From NCBI RefSeq assembly GCF_030186535.1, contig NZ_JASNVW010000003.1, positions 124,001 to 188,000 of the forward strand: a stretch of DNA of 64,000 bases, given 5' to 3'. Shown here piece after piece: positions 25,194-34,624 of this stretch; the first letter of the stretch is position 1; every line of letters begins with the position of its first letter. The stretch is from Ignisphaera cupida (lineage in GTDB: Archaea; Thermoproteota; Thermoprotei_A; Sulfolobales; Ignisphaeraceae). A program made the translations under genes and the position numbers. The notes below the pieces were generated by a model that was not told the origin of the DNA, did not search any database, and saw only the letters and a list, made by a program, of their open reading frames with translations.

Positions 25194-26778
25194 TCCCCCC
25201 ACCTTTATCACTCTTAGCTAAAGCCATAGCCTTTTCAACATCCTTTACATTCTCAGACCAAGACTTAACATCTTCTGATGTGTAAATCCATATCTCACCC
25301 ATTTGAGCTTCTCCAGATACTTCACCTTCGAGAAGAGCTTGAATCTCCATATACACATTCTCAACTTGTTTAATGAGCTCTTCAGGTGCTTTCCACAACC
25401 CCCTTCTATACATTTCTAGAAACCTTCTAGCCACTTCCTCTAAAGCAAACTTGTTGTTCTCCACGAACCAGTTCTTCAATTCAATAACATATTTCTTAGC
25501 CAATTGATTCCAAACCTCATCAGGTACAAACCTTGTTGTTGCATGCCATCCATACAAGTTTTGAAGCTTCTTCATAAACTCGTAGGCTCCTCTATAACCA
25601 TGTCTCTTCATCTCCTCAATCCATGCAGGGTTCAAAAGCTTTGAATATGATATTCTAAGCAACTCCTCTTTAACACTTCTAATCTCTGCTTTGTAAACAT
25701 TTCTTGTATCAATCCATAAATTCAAAGGCTCCTTGCCACTAACACTTTTCACAGCTGTGTGAAATCCTCCTTGGTAGGCAAAATAGCAACAGCAATTGGT
25801 TAAATCATGTTCATCGCTTATATGATGCCTCGAAACAGCTTCAACATGTCTTAGCTGAAGAACCATTGCATCTGGTGCTCTTTTACCATAAAACCTCTTT
25901 GTGTATGCATAGGAACTCCAGTGTATCCATGTCTTCGCCAAGTCCTCATCATTTTTCCAAGCAGATGCAAAAACAGCTAGATTTACACCAGCCCCGTATG
26001 CCCCTGGGGGCTCTGCCCACACTCTGGCTTTGGCTAGCTCCCTAGCTTCTTCAAATCCCATGCCAAGTTTGGCAAGCTTCTCTATGTTGTCTAGGTAATG
26101 CTTCTTGACATAGTTCATATCCACAGGCTCATCAGCTATAACAGCTTTTTCAACAGCTTCATCTATGAGATGTATGTAATTTGGTAGAGTATCTCTCACA
26201 ATACCACTAATTCTAACAACAACATCTATTCTAGGTCTTCCAAGTTCTTCAAGAGGTATAAGCTCAACACCAACAACTCTACCCGAAGAATCCCAAACAG
26301 GTTTTGCACCTATGAGGTACAGTATCTCAGCCAGTTGCTCACCATCAGCTTTGTATGCATCAATACTCCACAGAATTTGCCCAATGCTCTCAGGGTATTT
26401 GCCATGCTCCTTCAAAATCTTTTCAAGCATCATCTTAGTGGTTTTAACACCTATTTCCCAAGCAGCTTTAGTTGGTATAGATGTTGGGTCAACAGCATAG
26501 AAGTTTCTTCCAGTAGGCAAAACATCTATCTTCCCCCTGGTTAAAGCACCACTAGCACCAGGCTCTACATAGCCACCCTCAAACCCTATTTCGAAAAGTG
26601 CTTCAGCTTCTTTAACGCTCGACAACTTGTAGAGTTCTGCAATTTTCAAAGCTGTTCTAAAGCTTTCCAGCACCTCCTCCGAAACCTTTCTGGCTAAGGC
26701 TACTGCTTTAGGTTTTTCAACATATTTAGGATTTGTGGATGTAGGATCCAACCAACACCACCTCACGAACAACCTCAT
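25180..26778 (-). CDS. cobN: CobN-like chelatase large subunit, C-terminal part
   Basis: A 532-residue frame covering the last 40% of CobN/BchH. Family motifs in order: GGYVEPGASGALTRGKIDVL, LPTGRNFYAVDP and IPTKAAWEIG, then AEPPGAYGAGVNLAVF and HHISDEHDLTNCCCYFAYQGG. The first residues (WCWLDPTSTNPKYVEKPKA) continue the helical stretch cut off in the preceding frame, so both frames together make one full-length subunit. It starts at ATG 26778, 53 bases before the previous stop, in the +1 frame. It may be translated on its own or by frameshift. Confidence 0.85.
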   Translation of the reverse strand: MRLFVRWCWLDPTSTNPKYVEKPKAVALARKVSEEVLESFRTALKIAELYKLSSVKEAEALFEIGFEGGYVEPGASGALTRGKIDVLPTGRNFYAVDPTSIPTKAAWEIGVKTTKMMLEKILKEHGKYPESIGQILWSIDAYKADGEQLAEILYLIGAKPVWDSSGRVVGVELIPLEELGRPRIDVVVRISGIVRDTLPNYIHLIDEAVEKAVIADEPVDMNYVKKHYLDNIEKLAKLGMGFEEARELAKARVWAEPPGAYGAGVNLAVFASAWKNDEDLAKTWIHWSSYAYTKRFYGKRAPDAMVLQLRHVEAVSRHHISDEHDLTNCCCYFAYQGGFHTAVKSVSGKEPLNLWIDTRNVYKAEIRSVKEELLRISYSKLLNPAWIEEMKRHGYRGAYEFMKKLQNLYGWHATTRFVPDEVWNQLAKKYVIELKNWFVENNKFALEEVARRFLEMYRRGLWKAPEELIKQVENVYMEIQALLEGEVSGEAQMGEIWIYTSEDVKSWSENVKDVEKAMALAKSDKGGGSGSK

Positions 26779-29152
26779 TTAGAACATTCTCAAGAAAGTC
26801 TGGAGTGAGAGAAGAGCTTGTTACACCCATTTCAAGTAGCTTCTTAACAACTCTTTGAGCAATATCCATAAGAATCTCCTTGGCCTTTCTATTGCTTACA
26901 CCAAGAACACTGCAATAGCCTGAGGGATTAGACAATATCTCATCATAGTCAAGTCCTAGATACATAGCAACAGCCCTTACTATGGATTTCCACGATGGTG
27001 TGTCAAACTCCATGACAGTTACAACTGACTTAGCTATTTTCTCAACATCTTGATTCATATAGCCAAAAATGTGAAGACCATTCTCAACCTGACTCGATCT
27101 AACCATATCTAAAAATCTGTGAACACTGCTCACAATCTCTTCCTCACTCAAATTTAGATTTATTGGTAGCCCAAGCTCCTTAACCTTTGACACAATCTGA
27201 CTGTACACCACCTTAGCCCTGTGCTCCTCACCAAGTCTACGAACATTTTCAAACTCCTCAACAAGCTTATCAAGTTCCTCAAGACCATTTCTAGCATCCA
27301 TCATAGGTGGATACACATGATCAACTATAGCTGCATAGCCTCTTCTCTTAGCAATCACGCCCTCCATGGGATTTGACACAATGTATATGTATAGAAATGG
27401 AACATCATCTAATGTTGTCTCAGGCCAGCAATAAGATGATAGCCCAACACCTTTACCAGGTCTAAACTCCAAAGTTCCATGTGTACCAACATGAAGTATT
27501 AAATGAGCTTTGAAAACTCTTGTTATCCATCTGTAAACAGCTAGCCATTGGTGTGGTGGTGGTACTGTCGGATTGTGAAGTATTTTACATATTCTTCCAT
27601 CACATCCAGCTCCAGCACATCCAAACTTTGGCTGTGGTATAACAACAACATTTCCAAATCTAAGACCTGGAACAACGAACTTTCCATTGTATATGCCACC
27701 AGCAAATATCTTCTCAATTTTTCCACTTGCTAAATTCCTTGGATCACCCCACTCACTAACCATAACCTTTCTAACCTCTTCAGGCAGCTCATTAAACCAC
27801 TGCATATAGAGATCAATTGGCACCATATCCACATACCCACCTCTTTTAACTATATCATCAACACTAGTCCATCTAAACTCGCTTGTAGCTCTCTTCTCTA
27901 GAAACATTTTCATCAGCTCCTTACCATCTCTTGGCAAAGCAGACAAGTCTCCAACATTATAACCAAGTTCTGCAAGCCTATGCAGAATCCTTGCAACAGT
28001 TTCAGGAACATCTAGACCCATGCCAACACCTATAGATGCTTCAACACCTCTGCATGGCGGGTTGTTCAAAACTATGGCTATTCTTCTTTCCCAAGGCTTT
28101 GCATTTCTAAGCTCAATCCATTTCCTAACTCTCCTAGCTACATAACTAGCATGCATCATGAATGGCTCATAGGTTTTTGCCCCATTTTCATCTATTTTAG
28201 CACCAGCTATGAATATTGGTTCTATAGCCCCATCAACCTCAGGCATTATCACATGATATACCTGAGTAAGTGGTGAAACACCAGCTGGATTTGCAAGCCA
28301 TTCTCCAACACTTTGGTAATGGTCTATAACAAGCTTTATAACAGGTATGTTCAATGCTTTAAGTAGCTCAACACCATCAACAGTTTTGAATCTGTCCTTG
28401 TAGAAGCTTCTATGCCATTTGCCATGATCCAATATGAAAAACGATGTTAGAACCAGTACTGCATCAACAATAGGTTTTCCATTAACAATCAAAAACTCTT
28501 TTATAGAATCCTCAATGGTTGGCGTGTTTAGGAAAGAGTCTTTGAAGCCATGGGTAAAAACTGGTAGTGTTCCAAGACCTTCAGCCTCCAATGCCTTAAC
28601 CAAAGCCTCTACAGGTTTTGTGTTGCTTGTTAACCAGTAGCTGCGATAGAAAATAATTGCTACAAGAGGCTTGTTTGAATGTGGATAGATTTTTAAATAC
28701 TCTTGCGTAGAGTTGAACAAGCCAAGTTCTGGATGCCAAATCCCATGCCATGGAATTTCCTGTGGTGGAGAAGGCTTGGCATCAACTCCTAAATAGTTAA
28801 GCACAAGCTCTATAAGAGATTTGAGATTCTCCTTTCCACCAATCTTAAAATATTTCCATGCATCAAATAGTATTGCCACACCTCGTGAAAACTCCTGAAA
28901 GTTTTCACTAAAACTTAGAACAACTTTTGCAACACTATTTCTAATAGCTTCAACCAATTCCTGAGGCAATGTATGTGTGTAGAGTAGAATTGCGTCAGAG
29001 CTTTTGATAAACTCAACAACATCTTTTGTTGGTTTTGAAGCATCTGTGACAATGAGATACTGAACCCTGTATTTAACAGAGATAGACTCTAGAACCTCCT
29101 TAAATGGCTTTGCATATGACCCTCCATAGCCTAGTATTAAAGAGATTCTCAT
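26726..29152 (-). CDS. cobN: CobN-like chelatase large subunit, N-terminal part
   Basis: An 808-residue frame covering the N-terminal 60% of a CobN/BchH metal-tetrapyrrole chelatase. Visible: an N-terminal Rossmann-like region (about 1-120), PLVAIIFYRSYWLTSNTKPV near residue 165, the IPVIKLV region, KPWERRIAIVLNNPPCR and ATPases' partner surface LHVGTHGTLEFRPGKGVGLS with the conserved histidine. ATG 29152 lies two bases after the transporter ATPase stop. The substrate may be a corrinoid or another tetrapyrrole; no other cobalamin genes are in the window. Confidence 0.85.
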   Translation of the reverse strand: MRISLILGYGGSYAKPFKEVLESISVKYRVQYLIVTDASKPTKDVVEFIKSSDAILLYTHTLPQELVEAIRNSVAKVVLSFSENFQEFSRGVAILFDAWKYFKIGGKENLKSLIELVLNYLGVDAKPSPPQEIPWHGIWHPELGLFNSTQEYLKIYPHSNKPLVAIIFYRSYWLTSNTKPVEALVKALEAEGLGTLPVFTHGFKDSFLNTPTIEDSIKEFLIVNGKPIVDAVLVLTSFFILDHGKWHRSFYKDRFKTVDGVELLKALNIPVIKLVIDHYQSVGEWLANPAGVSPLTQVYHVIMPEVDGAIEPIFIAGAKIDENGAKTYEPFMMHASYVARRVRKWIELRNAKPWERRIAIVLNNPPCRGVEASIGVGMGLDVPETVARILHRLAELGYNVGDLSALPRDGKELMKMFLEKRATSEFRWTSVDDIVKRGGYVDMVPIDLYMQWFNELPEEVRKVMVSEWGDPRNLASGKIEKIFAGGIYNGKFVVPGLRFGNVVVIPQPKFGCAGAGCDGRICKILHNPTVPPPHQWLAVYRWITRVFKAHLILHVGTHGTLEFRPGKGVGLSSYCWPETTLDDVPFLYIYIVSNPMEGVIAKRRGYAAIVDHVYPPMMDARNGLEELDKLVEEFENVRRLGEEHRAKVVYSQIVSKVKELGLPINLNLSEEEIVSSVHRFLDMVRSSQVENGLHIFGYMNQDVEKIAKSVVTVMEFDTPSWKSIVRAVAMYLGLDYDEILSNPSGYCSVLGVSNRKAKEILMDIAQRVVKKLLEMGVTSSSLTPDFLENVLNEVVREVVLVGSYIHKS

Positions 29153-29154
29153 TT

Positions 29155-29940
29155 CTACTCACCCAAAGCCAAACCCTTAATCACTATGTATGGTTCTGGA
29201 TTTTTCGCAATCTCCACCTCCACCCCAAATACACTTCTTATTGCTTGAGGTGTTAAAACCTCATCAGGTTTCCCAACACAGTATATAAGACCTTTCCTCA
29301 TCAGAATAACTTTGTCTGAATACCTCATGGCCAAGTTGAGATCATGTAAAGACATTATTGTGATCAAGTTTCTTTCCTTCGTCAGCTTCTTAACAAGCTC
29401 AAGAAACTCTATTTGATACCTCAAATCAAGATGTGTTACAGGCTCATCTAAAAGCAGAACCCTGGGCTCCTGAGCCAACACCCTTGCGCACATAACCCTC
29501 TGCCTCTCACCACCACTCAACTCATCCACATTCCTATAAGCAAACTGATCCACCTCCAGAAGCTTCATTGCATTCCAAATTACCTCCAAATCTCTTTTCC
29601 CAAGAGACCATGTCACATATGGTCTTCTCCCAAGAGCAACAACATCAAAAACTTTCATAGATGCTGAAAAAACTTGTTGCTGTGGTAAATAGCCAACAAT
29701 TTTGGCGTATTCCCTGTCATCTATTTCATAAATACTTTTAGAATCGAGATATATTGTGCCACATCTTGGTTTCAACACCTTGGCTATGGTTCTCAACAAT
29801 GTTGTTTTACCTGATCCATTGGGTCCCAAAATTGATGTTACCTCTCCTGGTTTAACCTCAAACTCTATATTGCTTAAAGCCTTGTAGCTTTTATAGTAAA
29901 CATCAACTCCCACAACCTTGAGCTTAACATAGCTATTCAA
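29155..29940 (-). CDS. BtuD/FepC-type ABC transporter ATPase
   Basis: A 261-residue ABC ATPase of the iron-siderophore, heme and B12 uptake class. Walker A is LGPNGSGKTTLLR (about 37-49), the Q-loop YLPQQQ (about 89-94), signature LSGGERQRV (about 142-150), Walker B VLLLDEPVTHLD (about 160-171) and switch histidine SLHDLN (about 195-200). TTG 29940 overlaps the permease stop by four bases (TTGA). Confidence 0.92.
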   Translation of the reverse strand: MNSYVKLKVVGVDVYYKSYKALSNIEFEVKPGEVTSILGPNGSGKTTLLRTIAKVLKPRCGTIYLDSKSIYEIDDREYAKIVGYLPQQQVFSASMKVFDVVALGRRPYVTWSLGKRDLEVIWNAMKLLEVDQFAYRNVDELSGGERQRVMCARVLAQEPRVLLLDEPVTHLDLRYQIEFLELVKKLTKERNLITIMSLHDLNLAMRYSDKVILMRKGLIYCVGKPDEVLTPQAIRSVFGVEVEIAKNPEPYIVIKGLALGE

Positions 29941-31004
29941 AAGCTCATCACCACACGTCTTCTATGTGCAAGGTATAGAGAAACGAAGAAGAGTGCTCCA
30001 AGAAGACTTGTTACAGCTCCTACAGGAAGCTCAACAGGTTTCATAGCAATTCTAGCCACAGTATCTGATAGTGTTAGAAGTGCAGATCCCATGGCCATTG
30101 ACAATGGCAAGAGATATCTGTTATCCGATCCTATAAAAAGTCTTGCCATGTGAGGTGCCATGAGACATACAAAGGCTATGGGCCCTGTAATGCTTACAAC
30201 TATTGCTGTTGCTATTGATGATAATAATGAGGCTAGAAGCCTTACCCTTTTCGGGTTAACACCAAGGTTTTTAGCAACATCATCTCCTAGGGAAAGAGCA
30301 TTGAGATCCCAAGCAAGGTAAACAATAGATGAGACTGTGACTACAAATACAAGTACTAGTATTGGGATTTTGCTCCAATCAACCCTCATCAAATCCCCTA
30401 TGACCCAGTGCACATATTCTCTAAGCTGTGTTTCACCAGCAAAGTACTGTAGAAATGTTATGCCAGCTGAGTATATGTATGTGGTTGCAATACCCATCAA
30501 CACTATCGATTCAGGTGAAAGACCTTTGAGATAGGCAAGAGTCAAGACAATAGCTGTTTGAATAAAGCTAAACAAAAGTGCAGCTGCAGCTATAACTGCA
30601 AATCCTTGAGTTGTTGAGAAAATTGTTTGTGATAGCCCAAGAACCTTAACCCCAGCTATGATAGTTATTGCAGCACCAAAGCTAGCTGCAGTAGAGATTC
30701 CTAGAGTAAATGGTGATGCTAGAGGGTTTCTGGTAACTCCCTGAATAACAGCACCAGAAAAAGCAAATGTGGCTCCTGTAAGCATAGCTGCTAGTGTTCT
30801 GGGAACTCTATATTGCCACATAATTGTATATGCTATTGATGTTTCTCCCTGGCTATTCCATGGGCTAAGCAAACACCTAAAAACTTCCTTTAATGGCATG
30901 TTATATGCTCCAAGAGCTATGGAGATCATGGCTATAGGTAACAAAGCTATGTACATTAAAAAAGTTAGGAAAAGTTTTTTATATGGAAAGTTGATTAAAT
31001 TCAT
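29937..31004 (-). CDS. BtuC/FecCD-type ABC transporter permease
   Basis: ATG 31004 is preferred because GGTTAGAG lies before it and it follows the previous stop; an upstream in-frame start at 31049 would overlap that gene. The 355-residue protein has about ten membrane segments and the FecCD/BtuC hallmarks: MLTGATFAFSGAVIQGVTRN, NPLASPFTLGISTAA, ALSLGDDVAKNLGVN (the loop contacting the ATPase) and CLMAPHMARLFIGSDNR. It forms the uptake channel with the adjacent ATPase and binding protein. Confidence 0.92.
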   Translation of the reverse strand: MNLINFPYKKLFLTFLMYIALLPIAMISIALGAYNMPLKEVFRCLLSPWNSQGETSIAYTIMWQYRVPRTLAAMLTGATFAFSGAVIQGVTRNPLASPFTLGISTAASFGAAITIIAGVKVLGLSQTIFSTTQGFAVIAAAALLFSFIQTAIVLTLAYLKGLSPESIVLMGIATTYIYSAGITFLQYFAGETQLREYVHWVIGDLMRVDWSKIPILVLVFVVTVSSIVYLAWDLNALSLGDDVAKNLGVNPKRVRLLASLLSSIATAIVVSITGPIAFVCLMAPHMARLFIGSDNRYLLPLSMAMGSALLTLSDTVARIAMKPVELPVGAVTSLLGALFFVSLYLAHRRRVVMSF

Positions 31005-31014
31005 TTCTCTAACC

Positions 31015-32358
31015 CTATGGAATTTCGGGATAAACCCAAGGCATTCCACAAACTTTTTCAGGATTGTTTAACCCCATGTCAGCTAGCCATTCATAGATCC
31101 ACTTCTGAACATCAATATCTCTAAATGTTTGTGGATAGAGAAGCTTTGCTGTAATAGCCACTTGAATGACATAGCCAGGGCCATCCAAATAAGCTGTTGA
31201 ATATATGTAAACCCTCTTATTTGCAACAGCTGATATTTTGTCCCATCCAGGTCTTGAAACAATAGTATTATAAATGTTTTCAAGAGTCTTTGTTGTATTT
31301 GCTCTGCAGGGATCGAATGTTGTTGAGGAAACAACCTTTATAATTACATCGGGATTTCTCTCAATAACAGCCTCGGGACTCACCTTCGGATAGGGTTGCT
31401 GGACATCGCCAAACACATTGATTCCACCAGCAAAAGTAAGTACTTGGTACCATCCACTACCAGGTCCAGCTGTTGCAAGCTCTGTATATGTTTCGAAGAA
31501 AACCCTTACTCTATCGCTAGGCCTTATTTCCGCAGCTTTTGCTGCAATAGATGTTAGTCTAGATGACCACTTAGATATTATTTCAAGAGCTTTATCAACT
31601 CTGTTAAATATTAGCCCAAGCTTGTATATCTCATCAAACATTGTACTAGGCTTGTATAAATCGAAGTAAACAACCTTCACATTTTGTGGAAGCTTTGATG
31701 CCACAGCATCGTATGTGCTTCTATAGAAGCTTGCATAGAATATCACCAAATCTGAGTTAGCCAACATTATAGCCTCAGCACTTGGAGAACTCCACTTACC
31801 AATCTCTACAATGTTTTTATTTGGAAGCAGGGACATGAGCAAAGGATTTTTAGTTACAGTATCAGTGGCACCAACAATTTTATCGCCAACGCCAAGAGCT
31901 AGTAAAACCATGGCATGAGTTGAAGACACTACCACAACTCTTTTAGGCACATCCTCAAATGTTACAGTTCTTCCAGCACTATCAACAATTGTTATTGGGT
32001 ATTTAACCTCAAATTTACCAACAGTTGCTGTTACACCTATAGTCGTTGTTACTGTTATTGGCGTTATTATTGTTGTTGCTAATGTTTCTACCAATGTAAC
32101 GGTTTTTTGTGGTACAGCATATGTTGACATTGTGGGCTGATAAAAGGTCATTGTTATAGGCTGAGCAACGGTTGTTGTTACAACCCTGGTTTCAGTTACA
32201 GTACCATATGTAGTCATGGTTATGGTGTTGACCACTGTTTCCGTAGCTGTTTTCAGAGGTGTTGCATATGTGAAGTAAGCATATGTTGCAGCAGATGATA
32301 AAATAACAGCTACAGCCAAAGCTGCTAAAAACTTGAGTATATGTACACTAAACACCAT
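31015..32358 (-). CDS. BtuF/FepB-type solute-binding protein, membrane-anchored
   Basis: ATG 32358 is chosen because a TATA box lies about 35-45 bases upstream; the frame extends to TTG 32445. The 447-residue protein starts with a membrane anchor (FLAALAVAVILSSAATYAYF) and a Thr-rich stalk (TTYGTVTETRVVTTTVAQPI, about 50-110). A periplasmic-binding-protein class III domain follows (VDSAGRTVTFEDVPKRVVVV, then GVGDKIVGATDT, ANSDLVIF, NPDVIIKV). It would capture a metal chelate outside the cell. First gene of the operon. Confidence 0.88.
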   Translation of the reverse strand: MVFSVHILKFLAALAVAVILSSAATYAYFTYATPLKTATETVVNTITMTTYGTVTETRVVTTTVAQPITMTFYQPTMSTYAVPQKTVTLVETLATTIITPITVTTTIGVTATVGKFEVKYPITIVDSAGRTVTFEDVPKRVVVVSSTHAMVLLALGVGDKIVGATDTVTKNPLLMSLLPNKNIVEIGKWSSPSAEAIMLANSDLVIFYASFYRSTYDAVASKLPQNVKVVYFDLYKPSTMFDEIYKLGLIFNRVDKALEIISKWSSRLTSIAAKAAEIRPSDRVRVFFETYTELATAGPGSGWYQVLTFAGGINVFGDVQQPYPKVSPEAVIERNPDVIIKVVSSTTFDPCRANTTKTLENIYNTIVSRPGWDKISAVANKRVYIYSTAYLDGPGYVIQVAITAKLLYPQTFRDIDVQKWIYEWLADMGLNNPEKVCGMPWVYPEIP

Positions 32359-32384
32359 ATTAAGTGCACCAATATTTATTCCAA

Positions 32385-32404
32385 GGCTAGAATTTAAAAG
32401 CTTT
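32385..32404 (-). promoter_or_regulatory. TATA-box promoter of the chelatase/transport operon
   Basis: On the minus strand AAGCTTTTAAATTC (about 32403-32390) is a good archaeal TATA box with a purine-rich BRE side. Expected start of transcription is about 25 bases downstream, close to ATG 32358, so the first gene would be near-leaderless. No clear palindromic operator is visible around it. Confidence 0.5.
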
Positions 32405-32550
32405 TGCACTAATGATTTGTATTTACGAAAATAACCTATGTTCAATGCAGAAAAGCTGTAAAAACACTATTCTATTTTTTCATTCAATCTAATAGTTTCA
32501 ATTAAAAAGCATTTGACTTGTTATAGCAGAACTGTTTTAAATTCCATAAG

Positions 32551-32877
32551 CTAATCTGGTTTGATTTCTATCCAATACTTTGAAATCTCTTTGTAGAAAG
32601 CTGTTTCCATTTTCTTTTTTAGTTCATCTGGTGTTAGAGGGATTATATCGAAGCTTATTTCTCTTGGTAGCTTCAGTCTAACTAGCTCAACTCTTTTTGG
32701 AAAATCCATGCCCTTGAAAATATCTGAAACAACAACTATGTCAACATCGCTATCAATCATGTGATCACCTCTGGCATAGCTTCCAAAAAGATATATTGTT
32801 GCGTTAAGCTCTTTTGCAACCTTCTTAAGAGCCTCAATAACTTGATTACGGATCTCTAATAGCTTTTGAGACCTCAT
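32551..32877 (-). CDS. MNT-type nucleotidyltransferase
   Basis: ATG 32877 lies six bases after GAGGTGA; the frame goes on to TTG 32883. The 108-residue minimal NTase has TIYLFGSYARGDHMIDSDVD (about residues 27-46) and an ISFDII strand (about 74-79). It is encoded within the overlapping end of the HEPN gene, 32 bases shared. Close to the NTase at 10831 in sequence (both carry the DF or GLD-V-xR-x-L linker). Confidence 0.87.
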   Translation of the reverse strand: MRSQKLLEIRNQVIEALKKVAKELNATIYLFGSYARGDHMIDSDVDIVVVSDIFKGMDFPKRVELVRLKLPREISFDIIPLTPDELKKKMETAFYKEISKYWIEIKPD

Positions 32878-33250
32878 TAACAATCACCTCAGCTATTTGC
32901 AAAGCCTCCTTGGCTTGACCCTCATCAATTTCCTCATGAGGTCTCTCAATTCCTGCGTTTGGATATCTAGCTAGTGTGTAATATGCTGAAAGTTTTGCTA
33001 GCAAACCCTCATCAATTTTTTGATTAATAAACTGCTTCAATCTTCTATACAACTTAACGATATCATGACCCCTCACATACTCTCCAAGTACATGTATTGC
33101 TAGAGCCTTCAAAGCTTTTTCAGCTGCTTGTTGGGAGGCGAAGCAAGACCAGTTGTAATCTCCTACACCAATACTGTTTCTAGCATGTCTCAAATCAGCT
33201 TTTGCTTCCTCAAGCCAGTTAACAACCTCATCTCTTATAGGCATATCCAA
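32846..33250 (-). CDS. HEPN-domain protein, partner of the downstream MNT
   Basis: A 134-residue HEPN protein with WLEEAKADLRHARNSIGVGD, the core helix WSCFASQQAAEKALKALAIH and active-site region GEYVRGHDIVKLYRRL (R-G-H). The C-terminus has the usual ARYPNAGIERPHEE. ATG 33250 or ATG 33244. Translated before the NTase, so antitoxin production is coupled to toxin production. Confidence 0.87.
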   Translation of the reverse strand: MDMPIRDEVVNWLEEAKADLRHARNSIGVGDYNWSCFASQQAAEKALKALAIHVLGEYVRGHDIVKLYRRLKQFINQKIDEGLLAKLSAYYTLARYPNAGIERPHEEIDEGQAKEALQIAEVIVNEVSKAIRDP

Positions 33251-33263
33251 ACAACCTCAGCAA

Positions 33264-33343
33264 ATCTAACCTCCTCCCAAACGTGAAGAGCAAGGATTTC
33301 TTTAGAGCTATTCATCGAATCCCAGCATCTATTTATTTTTACA
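33264..33343 (+). repeat. Relic end of an IS200/IS605-type element
   Basis: TAACCTCCTCCCAAACGTGA starts at about 33263 and CGAATCCCAGCATCTATTTA lies at about 33315. Both blocks recur at 62381-62415 (TGACCTCCTCCCCGC, then TTCCCAGCATCTATTCG). The first resembles the CCTCCTCCCCG hairpin-side motif often seen at TnpB-type insertion sequence ends. Only a diverged fragment without a gene remains. Confidence 0.35.
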
Positions 33344-33490
33344 ATAGCTTTAAATGCTTTGCATCCACTATAAGATTTGTTGAAAGCATGTTATAAATGT
33401 TTATTCAAAGCTTTTGCAAGATCCGTTGGTTAATTGCATTAGATTCTAGTAAATGTTGTTTTTGCTTATAAACCATTTTGTGCAGCTTTT

Positions 33491-34462
33491 ATGCTGCTTG
33501 GTGAAAGCGTTTTGAGGTTGAATCTATGTGCTGAGGGTTTTATCAGAAGTGGAGATGTTGATTTGAGACTAATTCTCTCCACATATAACCTCTGCTTTTG
33601 GCTTATAGAAAACGGTGCCTATGTCTATCTACCTGTGGATTATTTTGCTGTTGCTTTTGTGAAAATCAGTGGTGAATACAATATCTATTCGCAGAACTGT
33701 GATGATGTTGATAGGCTTGTTTCAATTCTTGAGAATGTTCTTGGGCTTCGAGAAAACACCTTGGATTTCTATGTCATAGCTCATGAAGATTCTTTGCTAG
33801 GCCCATTTGCAAAAAGCTACTATGGTTGGAGACTAAGATCAACAAGCTTGTGGTGGGCGCTTGTAACAGGTGTTTGTCAGCAGAATGCAAGTTTTAAGCA
33901 GGGTTGGAGAATGCTTCACAACATTGTTAAGGTGTATGGGAAGAGAGTTGGTGTTGGTGATAAGGAGATTCTTAGACCACCAACACCAAGAGAAGTTCTT
34001 GAGAATAGTGAAAAGCTTTTAGAGGCTGGAGTTGGCTATAGAGCCAAGACAATTACAAATATTGCTCGCTTTATTTTGGAAAACAAAGTTTCTGAAGATG
34101 ACTTGGCCAGTGCAAGCCCAGAAGAAGCTGAGTCAATTCTTATGGAGATAAATGGTGTTGGATTATACACAGCAAGACTTGCACTAGCATTTTCACTAAG
34201 ACGCTACGAGCTTCCACCAATAGACAAGTGGCTTAGAAAAATTGCAAGCATGGCTTACTCAATTGATGAGAAAAGCGTTGAAAAATATTGGATTAGCAAA
34301 TGGGGCAAATGGTCAGCACTAGCAGCAATAGCAGTTACCATAGCACTAGATGCAGAGCCCTTAACAAAGGCATTGACCAGAGTGAAAAACAAACAGCTTC
34401 TACCAATGAAAAACCTTACACCAACACCAATAAACATGATCGGTTTTTGCAATTCTACGTAA
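33491..34462 (+). CDS. HhH-GPD superfamily DNA glycosylase
   Basis: A 323-residue DNA base-excision glycosylase of the AlkA/OGG type. An N-terminal domain of about 105 residues precedes the helical domain, as in AlkA and OGG1. The latter shows SLWWALVTGVCQQNASFKQG, the hairpin ILMEINGVGLYTARLALAF (about 215-233) and the catalytic aspartate in ELPPIDKWL (about 244-252). The hairpin has no lysine at the OGG1 position, so a monofunctional enzyme for alkylated or deaminated purines is likelier than an AP lyase. Single gene with ATG 33491. Confidence 0.85.
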   Translation: MLLGESVLRLNLCAEGFIRSGDVDLRLILSTYNLCFWLIENGAYVYLPVDYFAVAFVKISGEYNIYSQNCDDVDRLVSILENVLGLRENTLDFYVIAHEDSLLGPFAKSYYGWRLRSTSLWWALVTGVCQQNASFKQGWRMLHNIVKVYGKRVGVGDKEILRPPTPREVLENSEKLLEAGVGYRAKTITNIARFILENKVSEDDLASASPEEAESILMEINGVGLYTARLALAFSLRRYELPPIDKWLRKIASMAYSIDEKSVEKYWISKWGKWSALAAIAVTIALDAEPLTKALTRVKNKQLLPMKNLTPTPINMIGFCNST

Positions 34463-34624
34463 GACCCACATACTAGTTAAAATTATTCACAAATGAAATC
34501 GAATTACGTATTTCGCTTTTGTAAACAATAAATATATTGAAAACTGACAAAATTTTAATGCTAACTTCTCTAGCTTTGAGATGCACATATATTATCTTTC
34601 TGTTTAGTGAAAAATTGTGACTAG

